A DNA stretch of 64,000 nt from Flavobacteriaceae bacterium UBA1682 (GCA_002320285.1 DCKE01000016.1:43797-107796); one strand, 5' to 3'; positions 53,145 to 62,539 are shown, counted from the first letter of the stretch. Notes: generated by a model from the sequence alone, not told the origin. Program-made: numbers and translations.

Positions 53145-54023
53145 TTATTTATTTAATACGGTTTGCTTTTTTTTCTCAATCATATAACCCAACTGCACCA
53201 CCTTGCATTTCCATAGGGTGAGCGTTTGTTCTGCAGTGACTACTTCCTCGCTTGCACTTACAACCAGCGTATCACGAAAAGAACTTATAAACTGAGTCCA
53301 ATGATTTCCTTTGGAATCGCTTAGTTGAAAATAAAAACCAGCATCACCTATTTTTTTTCCAGAAGAAGTTAAAATCAATTCGCCTCTATCACCAACACTA
53401 GGTTCCATAATCACAGTTGCATTACCATAGGGCAATGGAAAAACAGCCTTGATACAACTTTGACCAGAAGGCAAAACACAAGTGCCATAGATACCCGAAT
53501 ACATCACCCGATTAGTTACCGGATCCATTCGAAGCCAAATGGTATATTGTACACTCTGGGTCGTTGGATTCACAAGTGTAATAATTTCACTTTTTAATGA
53601 TTCCGCATGTATATTGTTCTGAATTGGAATGCTTAATTGGCTGATTCGATGACTAAAAAGTCTGTTTACCAAAATGCCTGGAAATTTAAAAAAGGGATTC
53701 CATTTTACAGTCAGACGCAGCTGGTAGTCAGAAGTGTTTTCATAGAAATCAATGACTTGTTTAGACAATTTATTCCATGCCCCTTCAGAAAGGTTTAGTT
53801 CATCTATGGACTGTATTAAACCTTGCGATCGAAGATTCCTTTGAACGATTAGGTTTTCTTTTGCTGCTAATTGATGGATAAAATCTTCACCGATACCGTT
53901 TTTATTTCCAAAGGGCGCGATTAACCACGGATAATCGATGGGGTTAATCTTTGTTCCCCACAAAATGACCCATTGTTGTGTAAACCAATCCTGAAATTGC
54001 TGCATCGGATGTGCTAAATTCAT
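53145..54023 (-). CDS. Hypothetical protein coupled to a CrtA-like gene
   Basis: A 292-residue soluble protein without signal peptide or membrane helix. It begins MNLAHPMQQFQDWFTQQWVI and contains a beta-rich C-terminal half with TLVNPTTQSVQYTIWLRM and YSGIYGTCVLPSG. Its start overlaps the stop of the CrtA-like gene by 4 bp, so the two are translated together and probably act together. No function recognised. Confidence 0.65.
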   Translation of the reverse strand: MNLAHPMQQFQDWFTQQWVILWGTKINPIDYPWLIAPFGNKNGIGEDFIHQLAAKENLIVQRNLRSQGLIQSIDELNLSEGAWNKLSKQVIDFYENTSDYQLRLTVKWNPFFKFPGILVNRLFSHRISQLSIPIQNNIHAESLKSEIITLVNPTTQSVQYTIWLRMDPVTNRVMYSGIYGTCVLPSGQSCIKAVFPLPYGNATVIMEPSVGDRGELILTSSGKKIGDAGFYFQLSDSKGNHWTQFISSFRDTLVVSASEEVVTAEQTLTLWKCKVVQLGYMIEKKKQTVLNK

Positions 54024-54736
54024 AGTACTGGGCTTGTCAAATTAGGGATGATATTGTTTTGTCCATTCCAAGATCCAAACTCGCCAAGGGGTTTAAAACG
54101 CAAAGTAGTAAACTCGAAATGAAAATCTTTACGATTTCTCTCTTTCATGGCATCGATATGCCTTTTTGGTCGAGGAACAGCACTGTGTCCGTGAACCATA
54201 TCGGTCATAGCTTTTTGCGATGTCCAAATTGAAAATGTCGAGATTGTTCGAGGTAATCGTATCGATGCTGAAGACAATAAGGTTTCAGGATGGTCGCGAA
54301 CTAACTTCTCTACAGGTCGTCCCCAATACAAGAATCTAGGGAGTGCCCATAATTTCATGCGCGCAAGGGTAATCGCAACAACTGGACTATTCAAAAGATG
54401 CATTTCCATTGGCTCCTCATCAATTTTAAATCCGCTTATGTTACCCCATTGCCGCATAAAAACTAGCCTGGTATGCCAGCCTTTATCTAATATTCTGCCA
54501 AAAGGATGATTTTCCAGAAAGTATTCAATTGCTTCCTCACGCTCCCACTGAGCGAACACCGCTATTTCTTTTCCCAATACACGTGAGGGTACGAAGATTG
54601 CAGAGCCCAACACCATAGAGGTCATGATTTCAGCATGTATTAACCCCGGAGTATTTACAGATCTAAGCGGAAATAAAACTGCCTTTAAAGCAGATAAATA
54701 GGAAGTTTTAACGAGGTGATACGTGAATATACTCAT
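54020..54736 (-). CDS. Spheroidene monooxygenase (CrtA)-like protein
   Basis: A 238-residue protein resembling CrtA-like heme monooxygenases of purple bacteria. Features are VNTPGLIHAEIMTSMVLGS, the STFSIWTSQKAMTDMVHG segment typical of the family, and a histidine-containing HSAVPRP loop. No carotenoid genes are nearby, so the real substrate is probably different. It forms a two-gene unit with the following hypothetical gene. Confidence 0.7.
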   Translation of the reverse strand: MSIFTYHLVKTSYLSALKAVLFPLRSVNTPGLIHAEIMTSMVLGSAIFVPSRVLGKEIAVFAQWEREEAIEYFLENHPFGRILDKGWHTRLVFMRQWGNISGFKIDEEPMEMHLLNSPVVAITLARMKLWALPRFLYWGRPVEKLVRDHPETLLSSASIRLPRTISTFSIWTSQKAMTDMVHGHSAVPRPKRHIDAMKERNRKDFHFEFTTLRFKPLGEFGSWNGQNNIIPNLTSPVL

Positions 54737-54959
54737 GGTTCAATTTTGATTTTAGTTACATTGGAAGTCCTATTGTTGTCATTCCCAGACATCACACAAT
54801 TTTCTCTATTCACTCCAAAAGTAGGATACCTATTTTTCTCAAAAGTCGTCTGTGGGAATTGTTTTTGCTAAACCTAAACTTATTCTACAATATATAAAAG
54901 ACTGCTTTATATTTAATGTTGAAATAGTAATTTCTGAAATAGTGAAAACGATAAAAACA

Positions 54960-55364
54960 TTATAGTATACCATCTTTTAAAACCGCCGATCCAAAAGGAT
55001 TATCCACCAACCACAACCAATTTCCTACTTGGTCTTTTTTCATTATACAAGCGGTGTGTCCCGTCATCTGAATCGGACGCCCATCTGGAGTAGTACCGCT
55101 CATCTGCCAAAGATCCATCCACATCGCCAAATCACCTACCATTGTGATGTGTGGCGTAGCTCCGCTAATATCAAACTTTAAGGCACAAATAGCCTGCATG
55201 CCTTTTTTAATCTGGTCCAACCCCCTTAATTCCTGTCCATCTCTATCAATATAAACCGCTTCCGGATGAAAGCAACTCAGCGCCGAACTTACATCACCGA
55301 TTTTTATACAATTGCGAAAGTAAGCTACAGCACCAACCGCTGTTGTTCTGTTGAAATCTTGCAT
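54960..55364 (-). CDS. SnoaL/NTF2-like domain protein
   Basis: A 134-residue cone-shaped alpha+beta protein of the SnoaL-like/nuclear transport factor 2 superfamily: ALSCFHPEAVYIDRDGQELRGLDQIKKG and GDLAMWMDLWQMSGTTPDGRP. Often these are polyketide cyclases or isomerases, but the active site cannot be assigned. A decayed duplicate of the same gene lies at 57182-57476, beyond the HxlR/NmrA pair. Confidence 0.82.
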   Translation of the reverse strand: MQDFNRTTAVGAVAYFRNCIKIGDVSSALSCFHPEAVYIDRDGQELRGLDQIKKGMQAICALKFDISGATPHITMVGDLAMWMDLWQMSGTTPDGRPIQMTGHTACIMKKDQVGNWLWLVDNPFGSAVLKDGIL

Positions 55365-55552
55365 CTTTTTTTATTTTGCCCGAAATTAAACTTAAAATTT
55401 AAATATTGTAAGAATATGGCATAAAAAGCAACTGTATCGTCTTGAACGTTCCAAAATCAGAATAAGTAATATAGGAGATTTTAATTGTTATAACACAAGG
55501 TTGTGGCGAAGACTTTTTTCGATTTGATGATTTTAGAAATTAACGCTTACTT

Positions 55553-55930
55553 TTACAAATCTGCACTGATAAATTCGCCCTTTTCCAAAACGACCTGATT
55601 TCCCCACTTTGTAATGGCTTCTAAAACCGGAATACAGCTTTTTCCAAACTCCGATAGTTTGTAAACCACCTTAATCGGAGGTTTTTCTCCAAATACTTTT
55701 CTCGCTATCAGCCCGTCTTTTTCTAATTGTTTCAACTGTATACTCAAGGTCGTTTCAGTACTGGTCGGCATTTCTTTTCGAAGTTCAGTATAGCGTTTTT
55801 CGCCATTTTTTAAATGATATAAAATTACCGCCTTCCACTTACCTCCAACCAGATCCATTGCAAGACTTACCGTACATGGATAAATTTTGTCTTTTAGTTT
55901 TACACCATCACCTATACACTCTGTTTTCAT
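55553..55930 (-). CDS. HxlR-family winged-helix regulator
   Basis: A 125-residue regulator beginning MKTECIGDG. The winged helix contains the family pattern PCTVSLAMDLVGGKWKAVILYHLKNGEKRYTELRKEMP (in pieces) and LSIQLKQLEKDGLIARKVF. The cysteine in YPC is at the position used for redox or aldehyde sensing in HxlR/HypR proteins. It is divergent from the NmrA-like gene, its probable target. ATG 55930 is used; 55954 would add eight residues. Confidence 0.9.
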   Translation of the reverse strand: MKTECIGDGVKLKDKIYPCTVSLAMDLVGGKWKAVILYHLKNGEKRYTELRKEMPTSTETTLSIQLKQLEKDGLIARKVFGEKPPIKVVYKLSEFGKSCIPVLEAITKWGNQVVLEKGEFISADL

Positions 55931-55965
55931 CCTAACTATTTTTAACCTATCCATTTAGATAGTTA

Positions 55966-55996
55966 TTGTAAATGCAAGCTACTAAAAATACATTTG
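55966..55996 (+). promoter_or_regulatory. Promoter of the NmrA-like gene
   Basis: TTG (55966-55968), 20-bp spacer and perfect -7 element TACATTTG (55989-55996). An inverted repeat TAACTAT...ATAGTTA (55933-55965) just upstream may be the HxlR operator. Confidence 0.6.
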
Positions 55997-56041
55997 TTAG
56001 TATAAAAACAATCGTTATTAATTTTTTTTAAAACAATAAAA

Positions 56042-56998
56042 ATGGAAACAATTTTAACCACCGACAGACCGCTTATCACGATTGTCGGAATCTTAGGAAA
56101 ACAAGGGCGTAGTGTCGCACAAACTTTATTACAAAACGGCGGATATCGCCTACGAGGTATTACCCGACGTCTCGATTCGCCTGAGGCGCTTGAATTATCT
56201 AAACAAGGAGTATCGCTCGTAGACATACCGCTTACTTTGGGATACAAAAATGATTTCGTTGAAGCCTTTCGTGGATCAGACAGCGTTTTTCTGATGACAC
56301 CCAACATCGCTCCCCCTCAAGATCACGAACAAGAACTGGGTAAACAATTGGCAGATGCGGCCGTCGAAGCGGATGTGAAACACATTATATTCAGCAGTTT
56401 GGAAAACGTAGATCAAATTTCGCAAGGAAAAAAATTTGCTCCTCATTTTACAGATAAAGCCAAAATCGAAGAATACATTCGAACACTGCCCATCAAAAGT
56501 ACATTTATTTATATGGCTTTTTTTTATACAAACCTACTGGAGTTCTATACCCCCCGTATTCAAGGCGATACCCTTGTATTTCCAATGTATTTGCCAAAAG
56601 ATTTTCGCGCACCATTTGTTGATCCCCTAACCGCTACAGGACCAGCTGTACTGGAAATCTTATCCAAGCCCGATCAATACAACGGTAAATCGCTACCCGT
56701 AATTGGCGATTTCATATCGCCTCAAGAAATGGTAGACACTTTTGTCCGAGTTACCGGTAAAAAAGCAGTCTATAGCGCCGCATGTACGCGAGAAGAAATG
56801 CTGTATCACTTTCCGGAATATAGAACAAATGATATTTTAGTACGCGAAATTTTGGGAATGGCCACTTTTGCCGTTGAGTACGGTTATTTTCGCAATGAAC
56901 GCGATTTAGAGTGGAGCCGAAAAGTCAACCCACACAGTCTTACATGGGAACAATTTCTTCACCAAAGCGGTTGGCAAGGTCAAAAAATCACTTTTTAA
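56042..56998 (+). CDS. NmrA-family NAD(P)-binding protein
   Basis: A 318-residue atypical short-chain dehydrogenase of the NmrA/HSCARG group. The Rossmann motif is ITIVGILGKQGRSVAQTLLQNG, with the last glycine of GxxGxxG changed to a serine (GKQGRS). It lacks the YxxxK catalytic pair in its usual place, so it may sense NADP(H)/NADPH ratio instead of reducing a substrate. Divergent from the HxlR regulator, the arrangement expected for redox-controlled genes. Confidence 0.85.
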   Translation: METILTTDRPLITIVGILGKQGRSVAQTLLQNGGYRLRGITRRLDSPEALELSKQGVSLVDIPLTLGYKNDFVEAFRGSDSVFLMTPNIAPPQDHEQELGKQLADAAVEADVKHIIFSSLENVDQISQGKKFAPHFTDKAKIEEYIRTLPIKSTFIYMAFFYTNLLEFYTPRIQGDTLVFPMYLPKDFRAPFVDPLTATGPAVLEILSKPDQYNGKSLPVIGDFISPQEMVDTFVRVTGKKAVYSAACTREEMLYHFPEYRTNDILVREILGMATFAVEYGYFRNERDLEWSRKVNPHSLTWEQFLHQSGWQGQKITF

Positions 56999-57119
56999 TT
57001 GGATGTATTCCCTTATATATCAGTCGAATTTCAGTACGCATATGCCATTAACTCCCATACAAAAACTGGAAAAATAAATGTTCTATACCCGTCATAAAAC
57101 CTATTTTACTATTATACAA

Positions 57120-57158
57120 AAAGGTAGTAAGTGCCCAAACTGTACACTTACTACCTTT
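57120..57158 (+). other. Perfect 14-bp hairpin after the NmrA-like gene
   Basis: AAAGGTAGTAAGTG (57120-57133) and its exact complement (57145-57158) with an 11-base loop. No T-run follows, so termination is possible but not certain. Confidence 0.6.
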
Positions 57159-57181
57159 CATCAGTTACAATATAAAATCTA

Positions 57182-57476
57182 CCAATCGCAATTGACAACC
57201 CGTCAGGAGGAGTGCCGCTCATTGGTCAGAAATCCATTCACATCGCCAAATCACCTATTAATGTAGTATGGGAGTAGCTCCGCTAATTGGAAATTGGAAG
57301 GTACAAATCGCTTGCATGGCTGTTTTAATCTGGTCCAAACCTCTTAATTCCCTTCCATCTATATAAACCACTTCCTAATGAAAACAACTCAATGCTCCGT
57401 TCACATTCCCATATTTTATACAATGTCTAAAATAAGCCACTGTACCAAAAGGCGTTGTTCTGTTTAAATCTTGCAT
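57182..57476 (-). pseudogene. Decayed duplicate of the SnoaL-like gene
   Basis: The minus strand from ATG 57476 reads MQDLNRTTPFGTVAYF and ends ALSCFH at a TAG where the intact copy has a proline. The frame then continues EVVYI...DGRELRGLDQIKTAMQ. A later frameshift and two TGG-to-TGA changes (in GDLAM*MDF*PMSGTPPDG) destroy the rest. It matches the intact copy at 54960-55364 closely over the N-terminal three quarters. Confidence 0.9.
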
Positions 57477-57720
57477 CTGTTTTTTTATTTAAATATCAAC
57501 TAGTACTTGAAAAAGAAAAACAAGTCACTCCCCCTGCGGTATGCTTCATTTTAATTTCCGCTGATAATATTTTAAGGAATTGACTTTGAAAACTTTTACT
57601 AATCTAAATAACTCCTAACTGGTATTTTAAGAAAACTAATTATTAACAACGCAGGTAGAATCCCGTTAAATAAAGCTAAATATTCTAACCTTAAAACACC
57701 TTTATAAGACTTAGTGCGTA

Positions 57721-57760
57721 AAAAAATGACTTGTTTTTTATCAAGCCAAGTCATTTTTTT
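57721..57760 (-). terminator. Hairpin terminator after the NTF2-like gene
   Basis: AAAAAATGACTTG (57721-57733) and CAAGTCATTTTTTT (57747-57760) pair over 13 bp with A- and T-runs. It is 88 bases downstream of the minus-strand gene that ends at 57849. Confidence 0.82.
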
Positions 57761-57848
57761 AAATAATTTAATTCTTCTTCAACAGTTTTTTTTTGACAGA
57801 AATGAGAGGCTTTTTTAATCCGTTCTATAACTATAAGGTCATCATGCT

Positions 57849-58235
57849 TTACATAACAACAGACCCCAAATCTTTCCCCGCTTCAGAACCCTCTATTAAA
57901 AAGGTCAGTTCTTCACATTTCACAATCTTTCCATCCTTTATTACAAATTCAGCAAAAACCTTATGAGTGTGTTTCGATCCATCTTTTAATATCGAACGAA
58001 CCAAATGCTTGGTAAAAACGGATTTATCATTAGAGGCACAGTTCAAAACTTCCACTTCCACCCTAGCTAATAGAGATTTTAATTTTTGAATATGGCTTTT
58101 AAACTGCTTGAGGTTTAAGTGAGTGTGATCCACGATTTGTATATAATTATACGCAAAATAACAATCGATTACTTTTTCGTCAAACACCGGATTTTCAATA
58201 ATCTCGTGCAACATTTCTTTAACTGTAGTTTCCAT
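57849..58235 (-). CDS. NTF2/SnoaL-like protein
   Basis: A 128-residue alpha+beta protein with YNYIQIVDHTHLNLKQF and the C-terminal strand FVIKDGKIVKCEELTFLI. The fold is recognised, the activity is not. It is 68 bp downstream of a Crp/Fnr gene on the same strand and may be under its control. Confidence 0.72.
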   Translation of the reverse strand: METTVKEMLHEIIENPVFDEKVIDCYFAYNYIQIVDHTHLNLKQFKSHIQKLKSLLARVEVEVLNCASNDKSVFTKHLVRSILKDGSKHTHKVFAEFVIKDGKIVKCEELTFLIEGSEAGKDLGSVVM

Positions 58236-58303
58236 CTTTTAACTATTTTAATGATACAGCAAAGATGAAACACCGGAACAAGAATTGCGATAACAATTGT
58301 TAA

Positions 58304-58837
58304 TTAACGTCTATTTCGAATCCTACTTAATGAAACAGCTGTGATTCCCAGATACGAAGCAATATAATGTTGTGGCACTCGTTGAAAAATCTCAGGAGCC
58401 GTCGTCACTAACTTCTGATACCGTTTTTCAGGATTATCTTTAATGCGGCCGATAAGTAATTTCTGATAGTCCAACATCCGTTGAATAATATACTCATTAA
58501 AAGCTTGTAGCAGTAGCAAATCGCGTTCTAGCAATTCGAGTAACCGCTCTTTATCAATCATAAGCAAATCCGCATCTTCGAGAGTTTCCAAGGTGTATAG
58601 ACTGGGCTTGTCATACCAAAAACTCTCAATACTACAGAAGAACTGTTCTTCATACAAAAATTGAAAGGTAATTTCTTTGCCATCATGTAAGGTCCATCCT
58701 CTTAAAACACCCTTTTTTAAGAAATAAAACTGCTTAGACCGCTGCCCCTCTTCAATCAGCTTCGTTTTTGATTTTACGGATATTGCATTAAAATAACTTT
58801 GTAGTAAATCAAACAATCTATGATTAATTGTCTTCAT
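58304..58837 (-). CDS. Crp/Fnr-family transcriptional regulator (second)
   Basis: A 177-residue protein starting MKTINHRLFDLLQSYFNAIS. The cyclic-nucleotide-binding-like domain covers about 10-115 (KLIEEGQRSKQFYFLKKGVLRGW), and the C-terminal helix-turn-helix reads VPQHYIASYLGITAVSLSRIRNRR. The recognition helix has V-S-L-S-R and lacks the glutamate of the FNR-type E-xx-S-R motif, so it probably does not read TTGAT sites. ATG 58837 is chosen; 58897 would add 20 residues. Confidence 0.87.
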   Translation of the reverse strand: MKTINHRLFDLLQSYFNAISVKSKTKLIEEGQRSKQFYFLKKGVLRGWTLHDGKEITFQFLYEEQFFCSIESFWYDKPSLYTLETLEDADLLMIDKERLLELLERDLLLLQAFNEYIIQRMLDYQKLLIGRIKDNPEKRYQKLVTTAPEIFQRVPQHYIASYLGITAVSLSRIRNRR

Positions 58838-58897
58838 ACGCTTTGTAATGAGTGAAGTAATAAATGTTTTTATAACTCCAAAGTTACAAAGTATCAC

Positions 58898-59192
58898 CTA
58901 AATAATTAAAACCGCAATAAAAAAATCAATTTTCAGCTTGTTATCAGTAGTACCAAGATTTTTCTAGCTAAACGCAAAGATTTTTCACCCTGTTGTAAAC
59001 CACCATAACTCCTGTTTTAAATCGGGGAACAATCTATCGCTTAAAAACAATACGGTACATAAATTTGTCGACATTAATGATAAACAGATGCTCTATCTAA
59101 ATATATCACAGCTGTCATTTATGCTTACAACGACTCCCTTGAACGTTGAGAAATTTAGACAGCATCTTTCTAACTAAGTGAATTAATGCAAC
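58898..59192. other. Gene-free stretch
   Basis: About 295 bases between the Crp/Fnr and MBL-fold genes. No gene or structure recognised. Confidence 0.45.
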
Positions 59193-60035
59193 TTAAAGAG
59201 AAAGTATGATTTTTTCTCCATCCTGAGGAATTATCAATTTGTCTGTTCCGATCTTGTAATCAGTAGCCCTCTGTTTTAAAGAGTCTCTAGTTGTCCGACA
59301 ATGATCCAAGGCTTCCATATGTACAGCAATTACCTTAGCCTTACCACTATGCCATATCAAATCCATAGTTTGTGCTTCATCCAAGATGATCGGTGTAGCG
59401 TCGAAACCTTGAATAAACGCCCCTCCGGAATTAACAATGATATAGTCCGGATTAAATTTTTTGATAGTGCTCTTAACTTCATCTGTCCAGATTGCATCTC
59501 CAACAATATACACCGTCGGTTGGTTTTCTGCCTTTAATACAAAGCCCGATGTCTTGCCCATCATTTCCAGTACCTCGCCAGAGCCGTGCTGCGCATCTAT
59601 ACGCGTGATACTTATAGTATTCCATAATATATCGTCGTCTAAAACGCTTGCATTACTAAAGCCATGCTTTTCAAAAAATGTCTTATCTGCGGGCTGGTTT
59701 ACCACTTTTATAGATTTATCTAGAACTTTAATCGCTGTATCATCAAAATGATCAGGATGTACATGGGTCACCAAAACCAAGTCAAGCTCTTCGATGATTT
59801 GATGTATGGGTAATACTAAATCCACTGTAGGGTTTTTCTCGATTCCAGCCCAAGATTCCATAACACCTTTAGGAGATAACATGGGGTCTACCAAAATCTT
59901 TTTGCCACCATACTCTACCAACAAAGTTGCATTTCTAACCAACTGAACGCTTGTCGTTGCCGATTTTTCCAGATTAATTTGTGCCATGGCTAAGTTAGCG
60001 GTCAGCATCAGTCCTACTAAAAGATTTCTTTTCAT
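59193..60035 (-). CDS. Exported MBL-fold metallohydrolase
   Basis: A 280-residue metallo-beta-lactamase-fold protein with a signal peptide ending AMAQ. Metal ligands are in THVHPDHFDD (HxHxDH type), the aspartate strand VYIVGDAIW and VHMEALDHC. It resembles UlaG-like hydrolases in size and in the VEYGGKKILVDPML opening. The substrate is unknown. It is followed by an AraC regulator divergently placed at 60253. Confidence 0.86.
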   Translation of the reverse strand: MKRNLLVGLMLTANLAMAQINLEKSATTSVQLVRNATLLVEYGGKKILVDPMLSPKGVMESWAGIEKNPTVDLVLPIHQIIEELDLVLVTHVHPDHFDDTAIKVLDKSIKVVNQPADKTFFEKHGFSNASVLDDDILWNTISITRIDAQHGSGEVLEMMGKTSGFVLKAENQPTVYIVGDAIWTDEVKSTIKKFNPDYIIVNSGGAFIQGFDATPIILDEAQTMDLIWHSGKAKVIAVHMEALDHCRTTRDSLKQRATDYKIGTDKLIIPQDGEKIILSL

Positions 60036-60252
60036 AAGTTTCTATATTATTCTTTAATACTATCCCACACTTAATTATTAAGTCTTTGGGATTAATGAGT
60101 TCTATACAAAGGTCCATACAAGGCGTTACCTTTTAGGTATCAAAAAGATATTGAATACTACCATTTTGATAAACCATATACTAACGCATAGCTTGTCGAT
60201 ACAAACTCTTTTTAAAAAAAATTCGCTATTTTTATAGGCTAAAAGGTGGAAT

Positions 60253-61146
60253 ATGAAAACGATAAAATTTCATAAAACGGAATGCGGTGTTGATTTTCTG
60301 CTAAATGTATTGACAGAAAAAGATATTGATTATACCCATTTAGGTGTTTATGATACCGATCATTTTGAGATTTTATTTTTTAAAAAAGCAAACGGTATAC
60401 TGCTTCTAAACCAGAAAGAAATTCAACTAACCGCGGGTTCTATTATCTTTATTTCACCCTTCCAAAAACGAAAATGGAAATTTGAATCAAATGACCTTGA
60501 AGTAACTACTTTGGTTTTTCAAGAAGCATTTTTAAATGATTTTTTCGCAGACAAACTATTTACTTACCGCCTACTCTATTTTTATCAGTTAGTTCACCCT
60601 TTGAAAATGACTATAAATACGGATGAATTATTAAAATACTGCGGACTGTTGACAGAGATTAAAAAGGAATTGTTGGATACTCAATCTGATAGTGTTCATA
60701 TTATTCGCTCATTGTTGTACTATCTGTTACAAACCTTAAACCGCCAATACGCCAATCAACACAGCTTGTCTTTAAATAAATCCGAAAACAATTCTGCTTT
60801 TCTCTTTAAGAGTCTAATGGAAATCCATATCAAGGAGAAGCAGCGGATTGCAGATTATACAGAAATGCTTGGCATCAGCCGAATTTCGCTTAATAAAGCC
60901 GTCAAAGCCCAGTTCAATACTACAGCGACTCAATTACTAAAACAACGACTTCTTTTTGAAATACAAAACTTACTACTACACTCCAACAAAACTATTAGCG
61001 AAATAGCCTACACACTTCATTTTTCAGAATCAAACCATCTGATGAGGTTCTTTAAAACACAAACAAATCAGACAACAACTCAGTTTATCCACAGCATCAA
61101 TAATATCCCCTTAAAACAAAAACCAAATTCTTCCGATTTAGATTAA
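60253..61146 (+). CDS. AraC-family transcriptional regulator
   Basis: A 297-residue regulator with a cupin-like N-terminus (ILLLNQKEIQLTAGSIIFISPFQKRKW) and a C-terminal double HTH: KQRIADYTEMLGISRISLNKAV and ISEIAYTLHFSESNHLMRFFKTQTNQTTTQFI. Divergent from the MBL-fold gene, so that is its likely target; the ligand is unknown. Confidence 0.87.
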   Translation: MKTIKFHKTECGVDFLLNVLTEKDIDYTHLGVYDTDHFEILFFKKANGILLLNQKEIQLTAGSIIFISPFQKRKWKFESNDLEVTTLVFQEAFLNDFFADKLFTYRLLYFYQLVHPLKMTINTDELLKYCGLLTEIKKELLDTQSDSVHIIRSLLYYLLQTLNRQYANQHSLSLNKSENNSAFLFKSLMEIHIKEKQRIADYTEMLGISRISLNKAVKAQFNTTATQLLKQRLLFEIQNLLLHSNKTISEIAYTLHFSESNHLMRFFKTQTNQTTTQFIHSINNIPLKQKPNSSDLD

Positions 61147-61241
61147 AAGCTATTCTTTGTATTCCTCGTAAATAATTGAACTCGGACAAGTTTTAAAAGT
61201 AACATCACTGATACAGTTGCATTAAAAAAAATGAAAACAGC

Positions 61242-61610
61242 GAAAATGACGCTTTGGCTTTACTTAAAAACAGGAATTATTTGATACAACGATTATCAAT
61301 GAGCTATTGGAATCTGCAATTATTCAAGAAAATGCGCCACAACTAACTTTGCCCAAATGCAAAAACGAGCAACTGATTTTTTTTAATCAAATTGTGAAGT
61401 CTCCCAACGAACTTTGTAGTTGGTTACAGTTCAGCAATGTCTGTAGTGTACAAATAAGTATAGCCGATGTTGATGCTTTGTTTAATAAAGGTAAAAACAT
61501 CCCTTATCAGAAGAATGACAAATAAAGCTGGTAAAAAATTCGATGCGTATATCGTATTGAAAGAAGATTGTACAACCTCATTTGAATTTGAAAATAAAAA
61601 GAAAAAATAA
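61242..61610 (+). pseudogene. Remnant of a topoisomerase III (TopB) C-terminus
   Basis: Three pieces in different frames match the tail of Bacteroidota plasmid or conjugative-element topoisomerase III: ENDALALLK, then FDTTIINELLESAIIQENAP...LPKCKNEQLIFF...ELCSWLQFSNVCSVQIS...LFNKGKN, and after a frameshift near 61505, MTNKAGKKFDAYIVLKEDCT to a stop at 61610. The CxxxC-type zinc remnants (PKC, LCSW) are still visible. No intact start. It marks an eroded mobile element. Confidence 0.5.
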
Positions 61611-61657
61611 TTATATTTATCGTTCAACCTACATATAATCAGAATGTTGAAAAAACA

Positions 61658-62539
61658 ATGGCTCATAAACCTATCACAGCTCAAAAAGAAATAGAGAATT
61701 TAATCTATACCATTCGTGGCAAGCAACTGATGCTTGACAGCGACCTTGCTTCCTTATATCAAGTGGAAACAAAGAACCTCAACAAAGCAGTAAAAAGAAA
61801 TATTGAAAGGTTTCCTACTTCTTTCTGCTTTCAACTGAGCAAAGAGGAAGTTGAAAACTTGAGGTTCCAAATTGGAACCTCAAGTTTAAGCTACGGCGGA
61901 AGACGTTATTTACCCTATGTTTTTACTGAGCAAGGTATTGCAATGCTTTCTGCTGTACTTCGGAGTGATGTGGCTATAAAAGTGAGCATTGAGATTATGA
62001 ATGCCTTTGTAGACATGCGTAAAATACTTATCAGTAATGCGTCGCTTTTTCAACGATTGGATAAAATGGAATTGAAGCAATTGGAGTCAGACAAAAAGTT
62101 TGAAGCAATCTTTAAAGCATTGGAAAGAGATAAACTACACAGTGATAAAGGTATTTTTTATGATGGTCAGATTTTTGATGCTTATACTTTTGTATCCAAT
62201 ATCATCCGAAATGCAAAAACCTCCATCATACTTATTGATAATTATATAGATGATACAGTACTTACCTTGTTAGGAAAGCGCACTAACAAAGTGACCGCAA
62301 CAATATATACCAAGAGCATCAGCAATCAGTTACGTCTGGATTTACAAAGGTACAACAGCCAATATCCTCCGATTGAGATTGAGGTTTTCTCCAATGCTCA
62401 CGACCGATTTATAATAATTGACGGTACGGAGCTTTATCACGTTGGCGCATCATTGAAAGACCTAGGTAAAAAATGGTTTGCCTTTTCAAGAATGGATCTT
62501 GAGGTGGCTAGGATGCTAAAAATATTGTGCGGATTATAG
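61658..62539 (+). CDS. ORF6N-domain protein with C-terminal PLD-like half
   Basis: A 293-residue protein. The N-terminal ORF6N DNA-binding/antirepressor domain spans about 10-120 (LIYTIRGKQLMLDSDLASLYQVETKNLNKAVKRN and RRYLPYVFTEQGIAMLSAVL). A coiled region follows, then a domain with IFDAYTFVSNIIRNAK and HDRFIIIDG, which resembles a half HKD motif of phospholipase D-like proteins (His present, Lys replaced). ORF6N proteins are common on phages and mobile elements; it lies next to a TopB remnant. Function unknown. Confidence 0.83.
   Translation: MAHKPITAQKEIENLIYTIRGKQLMLDSDLASLYQVETKNLNKAVKRNIERFPTSFCFQLSKEEVENLRFQIGTSSLSYGGRRYLPYVFTEQGIAMLSAVLRSDVAIKVSIEIMNAFVDMRKILISNASLFQRLDKMELKQLESDKKFEAIFKALERDKLHSDKGIFYDGQIFDAYTFVSNIIRNAKTSIILIDNYIDDTVLTLLGKRTNKVTATIYTKSISNQLRLDLQRYNSQYPPIEIEVFSNAHDRFIIIDGTELYHVGASLKDLGKKWFAFSRMDLEVARMLKILCGL

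Noticed and set aside
57078..57266. Plus-strand frame of 62 codons
   Set aside because: It covers a perfect hairpin and the antisense of the SnoaL-like pseudogene; no family resemblance.
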